Shown one piece after another: positions 1 to 5,229 of a stretch of DNA of 5,229 nucleotides; the stretch's first letter is position 1, and the number at the start of each line of letters is the position of its first letter. A program made the translations under genes and the position numbers. Source of the DNA: Lachnospiraceae bacterium (GTDB lineage Bacteria > Bacillota > Clostridia > Lachnospirales > Lachnospiraceae); the NCBI GenBank assembly GCA_024684155.1, contig JAIKXK010000277.1:1-5229 (forward strand), written 5' to 3'. The notes under the pieces were generated by a model, which was given only the letters and a program-made list of their open reading frames with translations, did no database searches and was not told the DNA's origin.

Positions 1-1532
1 GTAACACGTGATTCACGAATTACATTGACTTTGATTTGTCCCGGATACTGAAGTTCTTCTTCAATACGCTTTGAAATATCTCTTGCTAAAAGAACCATAT
101 CCGCATCTGAAATTTGGTCAGGAACAACCATGACACGAACTTCTCTACCTGCCTGAATAGCAAATGATTTCTCAACTCCCTTAAAGTCGTTGGTAATCTC
201 TTCTAACTGTTGAATTCTGTTTGTATAAGCATCTAATGTCTCACGACGAGCTCCTGGTCTTGCAGCACTAATAGTATCAGCTGCCTGTACCAATAAAGCG
301 ATAAGAGACTCTGCTTCACAGTCACCGTGATGAGCAGCAACTGCATTGATAATAAGTGGAGATTCTTTGTATTTTTTACAAAGATCAACACCTAACTGAA
401 TGTGGCTTCCTTCCTGTTCCTTATCGATAGATTTACCGATATCATGAAGTAAACCTGCACGCTTTGCAAGACGTACATCCTCACCCACTTCCGCAGCTAA
501 TAGTCCACATAAATGAGCGACTTCAATGGAATGCTTCAAAGCATTCTGTCCGTAACTGGTACGATATTTCATACGTCCCAATAGCTTAATAAGCTCAGGG
601 TGAATTCCGTGAACACCTACATCCAAAGTAGCTGCTTCACCTTCTTCACGTATGGTCTGATCCACTTCCTTTTTGGCTTTTTCAACCATCTCTTCAATAC
701 GAGCCGGGTGGATTCGTCCGTCTACAATAAGTTTTTCAAGAGCGATTCTTGCAATCTCTCTACGAACTGGGTCAAAAGCTGAAAGCACAACAGCTTCTGG
801 AGTATCATCAATAATAAGTTCTACTCCTGTCATTGTCTCTAAGGTACGGATATTACGTCCCTCACGGCCAATGATTCTTCCCTTCATTTCATCACTTGGA
901 AGCTGAACTACTGAAATTGTAGATTCTGCAACATGATCTGCAGAACACTTCTGAATTGCATTTACAACAATGTCTTTCGCTTTCTTGTTCGCTTCATCCT
1001 TAGCCTGAGCAAGTGATTCCTTCACTAGCTTGGCTGCGTCAATCTTGACGTCTTCTTCAACAGTCTGTAATAAAAATTCTTTTGCCTGTTCGGAGGTTAA
1101 ACCTGAAATTCGTTCAAGTTCCTGTACTCTCTGCTGGTTAAGCTTAGCAACCTCTGCTCTTTCCTTCTCAAGCTGCTTTTCTCTAGATGCAAGGCTCTGC
1201 TCTTTACGTTCAGCATTTTCTAACTTGCGGTCGATATTCTCTTCCTTTTGCTGAATTCGATGCTCAGATTTCTGAACCTCTGCTCTGCGTTCGCGAATTT
1301 CTTTATCAAGGTCATTTTTGGTACGAATGGAATCTTCCTTCGCCTCAAGTAAAATTTCCTTTTTCTTAGTTTCTGCAGTCTTTACTGCTTCATCTATAAT
1401 TTCGCGTGCTTTTTCTTCGGCACTTCCAATTTTCTTTTCAGAAACATTCTTCTGATAAGCCGAAAAAATAACAGCTGTAAGGATGGCGGTCACGATTGCT
1501 GTGATAATCACTGTAATGACTATTCCTAGCAC
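1..1532 (-). CDS. rny: Ribonuclease Y, 3' end cut by window edge
   Basis: RNase Y is a membrane-anchored endoribonuclease that starts mRNA decay in Firmicutes. The reading frame is open from the GTG at 1532 to the window edge, about 510 codons of a family length near 515-520, so only the last few residues are missing. Order of parts: a hydrophobic segment at residues 2-25 (membrane anchor), a long charged Glu/Lys/Arg-rich coiled coil at about 27-190, a KH RNA-binding domain with GRIIGREGRN at 218-227, then an HD phosphohydrolase domain. The HD metal-binding residues are visible: His334, the His363-Asp364 pair (LLHDIGK), His401/His402 (AAHHGD) and Asp419. The start is fixed by an in-frame TAG at 1550-1548 and a GGGAGG site 8 bases upstream of GTG. 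An alternative in-frame GTG at 1541 overlaps that site and is less likely. It follows recX on the same strand after 126 bases. The identification is secure. Confidence 0.97.
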   Translation of the reverse strand, partial: MLGIVITVIITAIVTAILTAVIFSAYQKNVSEKKIGSAEEKAREIIDEAVKTAETKKKEILLEAKEDSIRTKNDLDKEIRERRAEVQKSEHRIQQKEENIDRKLENAERKEQSLASREKQLEKERAEVAKLNQQRVQELERISGLTSEQAKEFLLQTVEEDVKIDAAKLVKESLAQAKDEANKKAKDIVVNAIQKCSADHVAESTISVVQLPSDEMKGRIIGREGRNIRTLETMTGVELIIDDTPEAVVLSAFDPVRREIARIALEKLIVDGRIHPARIEEMVEKAKKEVDQTIREEGEAATLDVGVHGIHPELIKLLGRMKYRTSYGQNALKHSIEVAHLCGLLAAEVGEDVRLAKRAGLLHDIGKSIDKEQEGSHIQLGVDLCKKYKESPLIINAVAAHHGDCEAESLIALLVQAADTISAARPGARRETLDAYTNRIQQLEEITNDFKGVEKSFAIQAGREVRVMVVPDQISDADMVLLARDISKRIEEELQYPGQIKVNVIRESRV

Positions 1533-1540
1533 AAGGAGCA

Positions 1541-1546
1541 CCTCCC
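1541..1546 (-). promoter_or_regulatory. Ribosome binding site of rny
   Basis: Minus-strand GGGAGG lies 8 bases before the GTG at 1532. This strong site with ideal spacing selects that GTG over the in-frame GTG at 1541, which lies across the site itself. A TTG overlapping the start runs into a stop two codons later. Confidence 0.8.
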
Positions 1547-1554
1547 TCTATAAA

Positions 1555-1583
1555 ATTTTATTGTGCATATAACATCGCGTCAT
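1555..1583 (-). promoter_or_regulatory. Weak candidate promoter for rny
   Basis: On the minus strand ATGACG (4 of 6 to the -35 consensus) is followed after 17 bases by TAAAAT (5 of 6 to the -10 consensus). The start site would fall only about 16 bases before the rny start codon, giving a very short leader. The surrounding DNA is AT-rich, so a chance match is quite possible, and rny may instead be read through from recX. Confidence 0.25.
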
Positions 1584-1620
1584 TTTGTTTTGTCATTTAA
1601 TACAAAATTAAAAACAAAAT
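1582..1620. repeat. AT-rich inverted repeat between recX and rny
   Basis: Two perfect 10-base arms, ATTTTGTTTT (1582-1591) and AAAACAAAAT (1611-1620), enclose 19 bases. The stem has only two G-C pairs and is not followed by a clean T-run, so it is a poor intrinsic terminator. It could be a weak processing structure in a recX-rny transcript or a chance product of AT-rich DNA. Confidence 0.4.
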
Positions 1621-1658
1621 ATTGCGTCTTTTCAGTCATAAACTACAACACCTTGATT

Positions 1659-2267
1659 TTACCTTTTTGATAGTATTCTGTCAATATCATTAGAACGAAA
1701 TCCACGGCCTAATAAAAAGCGATATATCCTGGATTTTTCCTTTATATCTGCAGTGTTCACATCATAGTGTTTCTTCTCTATTAATTCTAAAATCATATCC
1801 TCTTCTGAAGCAAAATACTCTTCTTCTAGCGCCAGATTTATCGTATCTTTTGTAATTCCCTTTTTTAATAAGTCCTCAAAAATCTTTCGTTTTGACTTTC
1901 CTTCTTGGTGATATCGCACATAATTTCTGGCATAGCGTTCATCATCTATGTAATGATAAGACTCCACATAGCTTACTGCCTCATCAACCGCCTCATCCGG
2001 ATATCCCGATTCTTTTAGCTTTCTCGTAAGATTTGCTTTGGTTCTATCCTGCTTTTCTAATAGATGCATGGCTCTTTTCTTCGCTCTGGGAATTAAGATG
2101 GTTTTTAAAATCTCCTGATATACTTCATCGGAAAGATCCATTCCTTCTTCTAGCCCAAGTTTTTTCAGTTCTTTATTATAAAGACAAAGGTCCCCTCCTC
2201 CCTGGAGTTGGACCTTTGATTTATGTGCACGTTTACCAGGAAGTTCTTTTATAGATAGTATGGTCAT
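1659..2267 (-). CDS. recX: Regulatory protein RecX
   Basis: RecX binds RecA filaments in the cytoplasm and limits or modulates RecA recombinase and coprotease activity. The product has 202 residues, within the usual range for Firmicutes RecX. It has the all-helical RecX build: a short N-terminal region (1-60), then triple-helix repeats from about residue 62 to the end. The family signature is in the central repeat, with RTKANLTRKL at 75-84, YIDDERYARNYVRY at 106-119 and the following GKSKRKIFEDLLKKGI. A last repeat ends RFLLGRGFRSNDIDRIL near the C-terminus. The ATG is preceded by GGGAG at 6 bases. It begins 68 bases after the recA stop, with no terminator between, so it is probably co-transcribed with recA under LexA control. 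A strong hairpin lies in its early codons (separate entry). The identification rests on both sequence pattern and position. Confidence 0.95.
   Translation of the reverse strand: MTILSIKELPGKRAHKSKVQLQGGGDLCLYNKELKKLGLEEGMDLSDEVYQEILKTILIPRAKKRAMHLLEKQDRTKANLTRKLKESGYPDEAVDEAVSYVESYHYIDDERYARNYVRYHQEGKSKRKIFEDLLKKGITKDTINLALEEEYFASEEDMILELIEKKHYDVNTADIKEKSRIYRFLLGRGFRSNDIDRILSKR
2185..2218 (-). repeat. Hairpin inside the early recX coding region
   Basis: Perfect 9-base arms CAAAGGTCC (2185-2193) and GGACCTTTG (2210-2218) enclose 16 bases that contain a further CTCC/GGAG pairing. In mRNA this gives a stable stem over recX codons of about 17-27. Just downstream in the transcript is a second small dyad, CTTTAT-T-ATAAAG (2171-2183). 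It is not a classical terminator, because the bases after the stem are only moderately T-rich. It might attenuate or slow recX expression relative to recA; that function is inferred. Confidence 0.5.
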
Positions 2268-2335
2268 AAGAATCTCCCAAACAATACATGTTCATTTAGT
2301 TTAATACGTCTGTTTTCAAAGAAATCTTCTATGGA

Positions 2336-3379
2336 TTATTCTTCGCCCTTTGTTTCTTCACTACCATCTTCAGAAGGTACGCCACCTTCCAAACCATAAT
2401 GACCGCGAATCAATTCTTCAATGTGATCCATAATTTCTGGATGTTCTTCAAGGTAATTCTTTGCATTTTCCCTACCCTGGCCAATCTTTTCATTGTTATA
2501 AGCATACCAGGCCCCAGACTTATTGATAATATCTAGGTTTGCAGCTAAATCTAAGATATCTCCTGACTTGGAAATACCCTTGCCAAACATAATATCAAAC
2601 TCAGCTTCTCTAAATGGAGGTGCAATCTTATTCTTAACAATCTTCACTCTGGTATGGTTTCCGATAACCTCGCCCTGCTGCTTTAATGTCTCAACACGAC
2701 GAACATCAAGTCGTACGGAAGCATAGAACTTCAAGGCATTACCACCTGTAGTAGTCTCAGGATTACCAAACATTACACCAATCTTCTGACGTAACTGGTT
2801 AATGAAAATAACAGTACAATCACTCTTTGAAATAGCAGCTGTAAGCTTTCTAAGGGCCTGAGACATAAGTCTCGCCTGAAGACCCATATGGCTATCGCCC
2901 ATATCACCATCGATTTCCGCCTTAGGTACTAAGGCTGCAACTGAATCCACGATAATAATATCTACAGCTCCTGAGCGAACCATAGTCTCTGTAATCTCAA
3001 GAGCCTGTTCACCATTATCTGGCTGAGAAATATATAAATTATCAATATCTACACCAATATTTTTGGCATATACAGGATCAAGGGCATGCTCCGCATCAAT
3101 AAAGCCAGCAATACCTCCACGCTTTTGAACCTCTGCAACTGCATGAAGTGCAACTGTAGTCTTACCAGAAGATTCCGGACCGTAAATCTCAATAATACGT
3201 CCCTTTGGAAATCCACCCTGTCCTAATGCTATATCTAAACTAATAGAACCAGTAGGAATGGTCTCAACCTGCATCTGATTGGAATTATCTCCAAGCTTCA
3301 TAATGGAGCCTCTTCCGTACTGTTTCTCAATCTGTGAAATCGCAACGTCTAACGCTTTTAACTTATCTTCGTTTGCCAT
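2336..3379 (-). CDS. recA: Recombinase RecA
   Basis: RecA is the ATP-dependent strand-exchange recombinase and the coprotease that triggers LexA self-cleavage in the SOS response. From the ATG at 3379 it has 347 residues, the normal length. Numbered from that ATG it shows an N-terminal polymerisation helix (KALDVAISQIEKQYGRGSIM), Walker A GPESSGKTT at 67-75, Walker B VDIIIVDS at about 139-146, the L1 region (GDMGDSHMGLQARLMSQALR), and the L2 DNA-binding loop with NQLRQKIGVMFGNPETTTGG at about 194-213. An acidic C-terminal tail ends ETKGEE. A TTG nine bases further upstream (3388) is in frame and would add MGI. I prefer ATG because family members normally begin MANxxK and because AGGA lies only 3 bases from the TTG but 12 from the ATG. 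It is first in a recA-recX unit. The promoter and LexA box upstream indicate SOS control. Confidence 0.98.
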   Translation of the reverse strand: MANEDKLKALDVAISQIEKQYGRGSIMKLGDNSNQMQVETIPTGSISLDIALGQGGFPKGRIIEIYGPESSGKTTVALHAVAEVQKRGGIAGFIDAEHALDPVYAKNIGVDIDNLYISQPDNGEQALEITETMVRSGAVDIIIVDSVAALVPKAEIDGDMGDSHMGLQARLMSQALRKLTAAISKSDCTVIFINQLRQKIGVMFGNPETTTGGNALKFYASVRLDVRRVETLKQQGEVIGNHTRVKIVKNKIAPPFREAEFDIMFGKGISKSGDILDLAANLDIINKSGAWYAYNNEKIGQGRENAKNYLEEHPEIMDHIEELIRGHYGLEGGVPSEDGSEETKGEE

Positions 3380-3391
3380 AATACCCAAACA

Positions 3392-3397
3392 TCCTTT
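3392..3397 (-). promoter_or_regulatory. Ribosome binding site of recA
   Basis: Minus-strand AAAGGA lies 12 bases before the ATG at 3379 and 3 bases before the in-frame TTG at 3388. The spacing is long for ATG and too short for TTG, so the start is not fully settled, although ATG fits the family better. Confidence 0.6.
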
Positions 3398-3399
3398 CT

Positions 3400-3413
3400 C
3401 GAACAGTTGTTCG
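3400..3413 (-). promoter_or_regulatory. LexA (DinR) SOS box upstream of recA
   Basis: CGAACAGTTGTTCG matches the Bacillus/Clostridium LexA operator CGAAC-N4-GTTCG exactly in both half-sites. It lies between the -10 element and the recA ribosome binding site, about +6 to +19 from the expected transcription start. Bound LexA would block initiation or early elongation of recA and probably of recX. This predicts that the organism has a Gram-positive-type LexA. Confidence 0.93.
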
Positions 3414-3425
3414 TTTACAATTCAT

Positions 3426-3454
3426 ATCATAGTACACTTAAGTACCCTTGTCAA
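3426..3454 (-). promoter_or_regulatory. Sigma-A type promoter of recA
   Basis: On the minus strand a perfect -35 TTGACA (3454-3449) and a -10 TATGAT (3431-3426, 5 of 6) are separated by exactly 17 bases. The expected start is near 3419, giving a leader of about 40 bases. Near-consensus boxes imply strong basal activity held down by the LexA box just downstream. The -35 box lies about 30 to 45 bases from the long palindromic element. Confidence 0.9.
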
Positions 3455-3499
3455 ATACTATTTTACTCATTTCATGTCCCATAACTCGGACTTCTACTC

Positions 3500-3515
3500 C
3501 AATATTTCCAGTAAA
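3500..3515 (+). repeat. Left outer inverted repeat of the element
   Basis: CAATATTTCCAGTAAA is the exact reverse complement of 4110-4125. It is conserved while the next 15 bases inward have diverged, as expected for a terminal site recognised by a protein such as a transposase acting in trans; that role is inferred. Confidence 0.75.
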
Positions 3516-3530
3516 TTTTTATTTCTCCCT

Positions 3531-3572
3531 GCCCTTTTTTATGGGCCCGCGCGCCATCTGCATCCCCGGGCT
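3531..3572 (+). repeat. GC-rich block of the left arm
   Basis: A 42-base block begins GCCCTTTTTTATGGGCCC and ends CATCCCCGGGCT. It matches the reverse complement of 4052-4093 at 40 of 42 positions. It contains the nested palindromes GGGCCC, GCGCGC and CCCGGG and is far richer in GC than the flanking DNA, which suggests foreign origin or selection for a very stable stem. Confidence 0.85.
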
Positions 3573-3699
3573 ATTTTGTCTGCGGCTTAAGATGATCCAC
3601 GATGCCATAGAAGCATCTTCGATTATGTGTGTTCGTACAATTCTTTACAATTCCTGCGGAACAGTGTGCCTCATGCAGACACTGATTTTCATGAAAGGT

Positions 3700-3730
3700 A
3701 AGGTATGGAATCCTGGGGCTTGGCCACCTT
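3700..3730 (+). repeat. Inner conserved block of the left arm
   Basis: This 31-base block matches the reverse complement of 3898-3928 at 29 positions. Both differences (T/C and G/A) would be G-U pairs in a plus-strand RNA. Because the block occurs in both orientations, frames on either strand spell WNPxAWPPSL-like peptides. Confidence 0.85.
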
Positions 3731-3784
3731 CTCTTTTTAAGCAAGCTTAGAAAAACAAAAACTGATTTTTCGAGGTATAGGCAC

Positions 3785-3841
3785 GAGGTGCCATGGATGG
3801 CGCCGAGAACCCGACAACGAAACGGATTGAGATAAAGGGTG
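3785..3841. repeat. Branched tip of the palindrome
   Basis: This 57-base segment between the arms does not simply close the hairpin. It holds its own small stem-loop, GGTGCCAT (3787-3794) with ATGGCGCC (3797-3804), pairing with one G-U on the plus strand. A non-palindromic remainder contains ACCC and GGGT, which could form another short stem. A branched end argues that the structure itself, and not just two repeat copies, has been kept. Confidence 0.55.
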
Positions 3842-3897
3842 GTGCCTATACCTAAAAATCAGTTTTCTGGTTTTTCTTAGCGCGCTGGTATATAGGG

Positions 3898-3928
3898 AAG
3901 GTGGCCAAGCCCTAGGATTCCATGCCTT
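3898..3928 (-). repeat. Inner conserved block of the right arm
   Basis: This is the partner of 3700-3730, reverse complementary at 29 of 31 positions. It carries AAGGTGGCCAAGCCCTAGG, which includes a TGGCCA palindrome. Confidence 0.85.
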
Positions 3929-4051
3929 AAGTATAAAGATAAAAGTGTCTGCAAGTGACACACAGTCCCTTGGATTTGTAAAACCATCGTCCGGACACAC
4001 AATGGATGCTTCTTTATGGCATCGGGATCAACTAGAAGCCTTGCAAAACTA

Positions 4052-4093
4052 AGCCCGGGGATGCAGATGGCACGCGGGCCCTTAAAAAAGGGC
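4052..4093 (-). repeat. GC-rich block of the right arm
   Basis: This is the partner of 3531-3572. Its outer end, GCCCTTAAAAAAGGGC (4078-4093), is also a short hairpin by itself, with a 6-base stem and an AAAA loop, so each element end can fold locally as well as with the other arm. Confidence 0.85.
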
Positions 4094-4109
4094 GTAAGTA
4101 TATTTAATT

Positions 4110-4125
4110 TTTACTGGAAATATTG
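4110..4125 (-). repeat. Right outer inverted repeat of the element
   Basis: TTTACTGGAAATATTG is the exact reverse complement of 3500-3515. It lies about 30 bases from the prfC terminator tail, so the element sits between that terminator and the recA promoter without breaking either. Confidence 0.75.
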
Positions 4126-4157
4126 TTGAAATAAGACTCCGCGGGAACGGATTAGAT

Positions 4158-4203
4158 AATAAAAAAATATCACGGGCTCCCGTTCTTCGCAAGAGTCCGT
4201 GAT
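4158..4203 (-). terminator. Rho-independent terminator of prfC
   Basis: Starting 23 bases past the prfC stop, the minus strand reads ATCACGGACTC, a 13-base loop and GAGCCCGTGAT, followed by ATTTTTTTATT. The 11-base stem has a single A-C mismatch on this strand, and the T-run follows directly. On the plus strand that position is a G-U pair, with a looser T-rich stretch after it, so weak activity in the other direction is possible. Confidence 0.85.
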
Positions 4204-4226
4204 TCGATTTAATAATTTTTTAATAA

Positions 4227-5229
4227 TTATACCTGAGCACGTACATCGGCTTTTCCGAACTCAGAGAGTTTTAGGCCTTCGTTACGTTCCTCTACCATGC
4301 CGACTGACCAGGAGTTTGCAAAGAGAAGAAGAGGACGATCCTTTAAGTCCTTGACCTTTTTCATATCAGACGTTCCCTGGATACGGTCAATATCATAGTC
4401 TTCATTTTCAATCCAACGAATATACTCATAAGGAAGGTTTTCCATACGAATTTCTACGTTATATTCATTGTTTAGACGATATTTTAAAACGTCAAACTGA
4501 AGAACACCTACTACACCTACAATGATTTCTTCCATACCAGTGTTGTATTCCTGGAATATCTGAATGGCACCTTCCTGGGCAATCTGTGTAATTCCCTTCA
4601 TAAACTGTTTACGCTTCATGGTATCTACCTGAGATACCCTTGCAAAGTGTTCCGGAGCGAAGGTAGGAATTCCTTCAAATTCAAATTTATCCTTTGCAGC
4701 AGTTAAAGTATCTCCAATAGAAAATATTCCCGGATCAAAGATACCAATGATATCTCCTGCATAGGCTTTATCTACCATTTTACGTGATTCTGCCATCATC
4801 TGCTGTGGTTGTGAAAGACGAACGTCTTTTTTTCCCTGAACATGGTATACGCTCATGCCTGCATCAAATTCTCCAGAACAGATTCGCATAAAGGCAATTC
4901 GATCTCTATGGGCCTTATTCATATTTGCCTGAATCTTAAATACAAAAGCAGAAAAATCAGGTGAGAAGGGATCAATTTCTCCCTTGTCTGACATACGTGG
5001 CAATGGGGATGTTGTCATATCTAAAAAGTGCTGTAAGAAGGTTTCCACACCAAAGTTTGTAAGAGCGGATCCAAAGAATACTGGGGATAATTCTCCACAG
5101 GATACTGCCTTAATATCAAACTCTGCACCAGCACCATCTAATAATTCAAGTTCATCTAAAAGAGTCTGCTTTGCTTCGTCTCCAATTTCAAGTAATAACT
5201 CATCGTCATCAATGGAAAGTTCTTTTTCA
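4227..5229 (-). CDS. prfC: Peptide chain release factor 3, 5' part missing
   Basis: RF3 is the translational GTPase that removes RF1/RF2 from the ribosome after termination and contributes to post-peptidyl-transfer quality control. The window holds 333 residues plus the stop, of a usual length near 530. The N-terminal GTPase motifs (P-loop, switch regions) lie beyond the right edge. Visible landmarks are the end of the G domain, with GELSPVFFGSALTNFGVETF at fragment residues 45-64, the beta-barrel domain II (DPFSPDFSAFVFKIQANMNK and HRDRIAFMRICSGEF), and the C-terminal domain with VGVVGVLQFDVLKYRLNNEY. These distinguish it from EF-G and TetM-like factors. The frame is open to the window edge, so the GTG at 5048 is an internal valine, not the start. 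A terminator follows closely, so it is probably the last gene of its unit and separate from recA. Confidence 0.96.
   Translation of the reverse strand, partial: EKELSIDDDELLLEIGDEAKQTLLDELELLDGAGAEFDIKAVSCGELSPVFFGSALTNFGVETFLQHFLDMTTSPLPRMSDKGEIDPFSPDFSAFVFKIQANMNKAHRDRIAFMRICSGEFDAGMSVYHVQGKKDVRLSQPQQMMAESRKMVDKAYAGDIIGIFDPGIFSIGDTLTAAKDKFEFEGIPTFAPEHFARVSQVDTMKRKQFMKGITQIAQEGAIQIFQEYNTGMEEIIVGVVGVLQFDVLKYRLNNEYNVEIRMENLPYEYIRWIENEDYDIDRIQGTSDMKKVKDLKDRPLLLFANSWSVGMVEERNEGLKLSEFGKADVRAQV

Larger units (their letters stand above)
3487..4141. mobile_element. Long palindromic MITE-like element, no gene
   Basis: This fills most of the gap between prfC and recA and holds no credible gene. The left arm (3500-3784) and right arm (3842-4125) are imperfect reverse complements of 285 and 284 bases around a 57-base tip. 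Matching block pairs, from outside in, are: 3500-3515 with 4110-4125 (16 of 16); 3531-3572 with 4052-4093 (40 of 42); 3600-3617 with 4005-4024; 3644-3650 with 3976-3982; 3674-3683 with 3944-3953 (10 of 10); 3700-3730 with 3898-3928 (29 of 31); 3758-3784 with 3842-3866. Left plus right coordinates always sum to 7624-7628, so there is one symmetry axis. Weak pairing of CGGACTT (3487) with AAGACTCCG (4133) may extend the ends. I found no clear target-site duplication. It could be a non-autonomous transposable element, a structured RNA gene, or both. The palindromic structure is directly visible; the mobility is inferred. Confidence 0.7.

Noticed and set aside
600..1369. Several plus-strand open frames of 60-77 codons opposite rny
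   Set aside because: They are antisense to a well-supported RNase Y frame and show no start signals or recognisable protein features.
2033..2254. Plus-strand open frame opposite recX
   Set aside because: It is antisense to recX, and its sequence reflects the complementary strand of the recX codons.
2523..2726. Plus-strand open frame opposite recA
   Set aside because: It is antisense to the highly conserved RecA core.
3531..3572. GCCC-T6-GGGC as an intrinsic terminator
   Set aside because: The T-run lies in the loop and not after the stem, and the segment pairs better with the distant right arm.
3448..3750. Plus-strand frame of 100 codons covering the recA promoter region and the left arm
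   Set aside because: It begins within the recA promoter, shows no family features, and its end is repeat-derived.
3737..4000. Minus-strand frame of 87 codons inside the palindrome
   Set aside because: It spans the tip and both inner arms, has no ribosome binding site that I can see, low-complexity basic/Trp/Pro composition, and its best part is mirrored on the other strand by the repeat. It is best seen as a by-product of the palindrome.
3487..4141. CRISPR array or ordinary insertion sequence in the gap
   Set aside because: There are no regularly spaced direct repeats and no transposase-coding frame; all repeats are inverted pairs around one axis.
4227..5048. prfC read as a complete 273-residue gene from GTG at 5048
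   Set aside because: The same frame continues without a stop to the window edge with clear RF3 sequence, so 5048 is internal.

Overview
This window looks like chromosomal DNA from a low-GC Gram-positive anaerobe, most likely a Lachnospiraceae-type clostridium. The evidence is the AT-rich coding sequence, an RNase Y gene, a Bacillus/Clostridium-type LexA (SOS) box and strong GGAGG-like ribosome binding sites. I infer the family from the look of the proteins; no search was possible.

All four genes lie on the minus strand, so transcription runs from high to low coordinates: prfC (peptide chain release factor 3, 5' part outside the window), then an 840-base gene-free region, then recA, recX and rny (RNase Y, lacking only about its last half-dozen codons at the left edge). 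recA and recX are 68 bases apart with no evident terminator between them and probably form one SOS-controlled unit. RecX is the known modulator of RecA filaments. rny follows after 126 bases, with only a weak candidate promoter of its own, so read-through from recX is possible. recA has a near-consensus promoter (TTGACA, 17 bases, TATGAT) followed directly by a perfect LexA box. prfC ends in a rho-independent terminator.

The notable part is the region between prfC and recA. About 626 to 655 bases (roughly 3487-4141) form one very long imperfect palindrome. Two arms of about 285 bases, built of matching blocks of 10 to 42 bases, surround a 57-base branched tip. The blocks share one symmetry axis near 3812, and the outermost block is a perfect 16-base inverted repeat. 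The element encodes no convincing protein, contains GC-rich islands unlike its surroundings, and ends just upstream of the recA promoter. I read it as a non-autonomous, MITE-like palindromic element, or the DNA of a long rod-like structured RNA. I do not recognise it as a named family.
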